Shown here: one piece after another, positions 62,430 to 64,000 of the stretch | Position numbering within the stretch: position 1 is the stretch's first letter | Layout of the letters: each line of letters opens with the position of its first letter | Source: Tetragonia tetragonoides | Taxonomy: Eukaryota; Streptophyta; Magnoliopsida; Caryophyllales; Aizoaceae | Reading direction: 5' to 3' | Assembly (NCBI GenBank): GCA_038025085.1 | Contig: CM076154.1 | Coordinates: 14,916,001 to 14,980,000 of the forward strand | Length of the DNA: 64,000 nt | The notes under the pieces: model-generated | The model's input: the letters and a program-made list of their open reading frames with translations, nothing else | What the model was told of the DNA's origin: nothing | The model's database searches: none | Program-made: the position numbers and the translations under genes

Positions 62430-62960
62430 TTGGGTTTTTGCTTTTGGCTTTTGTTTCTCTTTTGTTTTGTGTGATTGTGTCTCTCTCAATTCAAATAGTG
62501 CTAAGCTAGGGAGTAATAACTTAAGTAACTAACGACTAACGAGAGTTTTTCATGTTCTCCCTTGTTGTTGGGTTTCTTTGTTTCTCTGTCTGTAAGTGAT
62601 GACAGAGAGAGAGATGGATGGAGAGAGAGAGATAGAAGAATGATGGGCGGAGAAGACGACGCCTGTAATTCCTTGAGATTAATCTGACGGCTTCCATTGG
62701 TTCATTTTTCATTGTTAGTTTCGAAGAGGGAGTGACCACTGACTAGTGCGATGTAGAGTGGGCTTCCTTTTTCTTTTTTAGGAAAATGTTTTATCCATCT
62801 AATGTGGAATTCACTTGGATATTTTGTATTTGTGTCTCTCCCTTTTGAAAATAAAGGAGAGAGATTATGAAAATAGATAAGAGAAATAGACACAATAAGA
62901 TTGTGGGTTAGTAATTTAGTGGATAGTGGGTAGATGTATTATTTTTCTTTTTTTTATCGA
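62430..62960 (-). promoter_or_regulatory. Importin gene leader and promoter region
   Basis: Upstream of the start codon the minus strand carries pyrimidine-rich CT runs (plus-strand GAGA at 62602-62636), common in plant leaders. No TATA box or transcription start can be fixed. Confidence 0.4.
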
Positions 62961-63024
62961 CATAAGAAAGGGGTGTGAAACTAGTGGCGCCTTGTTCGAG
63001 GGCAGCTCCCAACCTATCGGCTAA

Positions 63025-63325
63025 TACAAAAACTTGTGTGGACTTAGTCCATGGTAGACTAATACTTGGAATCACCCCCTACTTCACCTGGAGTCACCCC
63101 TCTTTAAAAGTGGAGTCACCCCTACTTCACCTAGAGTCACCCCTCTTTAAAAGTGGAGTCACCCCTACTTCACCTAGAGTCACCCCTCAAATTTATACTA
63201 GGCACCACCCTTACTTCACATGGAGTCACCCCTTACTTTACCTGGAACCACCCCTCTACTTTATCTGGAGCCACCCCTCAAAATTACTTGGTCCACGGTG
63301 GACTAAGTCCACACAAGACAAGTTG
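63025..63325. mobile_element. Mutator-like MITE with internal tandem repeats, 9-bp TSD
   Basis: Perfect ATCGGCTAA duplications at 63016-63024 and 63326-63334. Inverted ends CTTGTGTGGACTTAGTCCA and TGGACTAAGTCCACACAAG. The interior is a tandem array of ~22-bp GGAGTCACCCCTACTTCACC units. Open frames are due to the repeat. Confidence 0.85.
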
Positions 63326-63334
63326 ATCGGCTAA

Positions 63335-64000
63335 AAGGATTTGGTCAAGTTCAAGAGAAGGAGAGTGATCTTATTGTTTCGTCTCATGTAATATGTCCAA
63401 GATTGGCGAACCAGCCCTCTGCTTTTTCCTTCTCGGGATTGGACCGGGTCAAAGGGGGAGGGGAGGGCAGGGGGCGACCGCTCCTGGCCTATCGTACAAG
63501 GGGGCCCAATTATGCGCAAAACTAATATATAAAAATAATATCATTTTTGATAATTACCTAAAGGTGTAGAGCTCAACTGGTACGTAACTTGCAAAATTTG
63601 GCACAAGTAATGCACTAATCGGTGTTCGACTCCCAAGCTTTGTATTTTTGGGGTCATTTTACGTAAATTTCCTTGATGTGTCTCTCCTTTAGTGTACCAA
63701 CTCTTGTTATGCATGTTTTGTACTGTTGTATTTATTTATTGTATTTATTGTTTCAATTTCTATTGCAATGTTTTCTTTTCCTCTTTGGCTTTAGATTTTG
63801 GGTAATTTTATTCCTTTATTTTTCCTCACTCAACTCCCACTCCATTTGTTTTTCATGTTTTCCGAATCGGGGTTGAAATTTACCCCCAAAATATTTTAAT
63901 TTTTCGGGAGCCTAATGTTTGAATCTCGCTTAGGGCCTCCGAAATGTTAGGTATGGCTCTGCTCGGGATGTGTGATTGCAGAGTTGCGGGCAGCGAGGAA
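63335..64000. other. Right-edge intergenic repeats, no gene
   Basis: Contains a G-rich tract (63448-63475) and a SINE-like stretch with GAGCTCAACTGGTACG and GGTGTTCGACTCCC (63566-63650). AGGGGGCCCAATT near 63500 and TTAGGGCCTCCGAAATG near 63930 recall ends of common plant hAT repeats, too weakly to assign. Confidence 0.4.

Noticed and set aside
62430..62489. Upstream in-frame ATG adding 20 residues (MRETQSHKTK...) to the importin protein
   Set aside because: The basic Lys-rich extension is unlike the family, whose members begin at the next methionine. It cannot be fully excluded without transcript ends.
62975..63334. 119-codon open frame with repeated TSPRVTP-like units
   Set aside because: It coincides with the tandem array of a MITE having a 9-bp TSD.

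Overview
The window is nuclear DNA of a flowering plant, almost certainly a eudicot. Its protein-coding genes carry many GT-AG introns, two of them encode plastid-targeted proteins typical of plants, and the AT-rich intergenic DNA is full of LINE, SINE, Helitron, hAT, Mutator-like and CACTA debris. Nothing here fixes the species. The general character would suit Caryophyllales, but that is only an impression.

Layout. 1-6890 is a minus-strand LINE whose 3' end lies off the left edge. ORF1 is open; ORF2 is broken by two stops and one frameshift. 6900-13900 is gene-poor and holds a degenerate CACTA coding remnant, a Mutator-like MITE with a perfect 9-bp target duplication, microsatellites and a SINE-like copy. 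14001-22445 is a nested cluster of minus-oriented, non-autonomous Helitrons, recognised by repeated A|CTAG plus hairpin termini. A hAT element with a perfect 8-bp duplication sits inside it. 22446-25600 is AT-rich intergenic DNA.

Genes. Three genes could be resolved to exon level, and the splice phases close in every case. (1) 25741-29055 (+): FAD6, the plastid omega-6 fatty-acid desaturase, 9 exons, 461 aa. (2) 32210-34672 (+): a plastid CGFS monothiol glutaredoxin of the GRXS14 type, 3 exons, 180 aa. (3) 36463-62429 (-): an importin-beta family nuclear transport receptor (importin-13/transportin-3-like), 24 exons, 1011 aa. Its roughly 26 kb of mostly intronic sequence has collected LINE fragments, SINEs, MITEs and a 44-bp minisatellite. 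The glutaredoxin and importin genes are convergent.

Most interesting observation. FAD6 and the glutaredoxin gene, adjacent and on the same strand, share a homologous 5' module: leader, transit-peptide exon 1, a phase-1 splice site and the first ~340 bp of intron 1. The bodies of the two proteins are unrelated. This looks like a local duplication in which one gene's plastid-targeting exon, and perhaps its promoter, was placed in front of the other; the likelier direction is glutaredoxin to FAD6. A second is a 302-bp retro-insertion with a perfect 14-bp target duplication that joins the 3' part of 5S rRNA to a LINE 3' end. A third is a probable GC-AG intron in the importin gene.

Limits. All exon boundaries were read by eye from splice consensus, phase and remembered family conservation. 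No alignment or database search was run.
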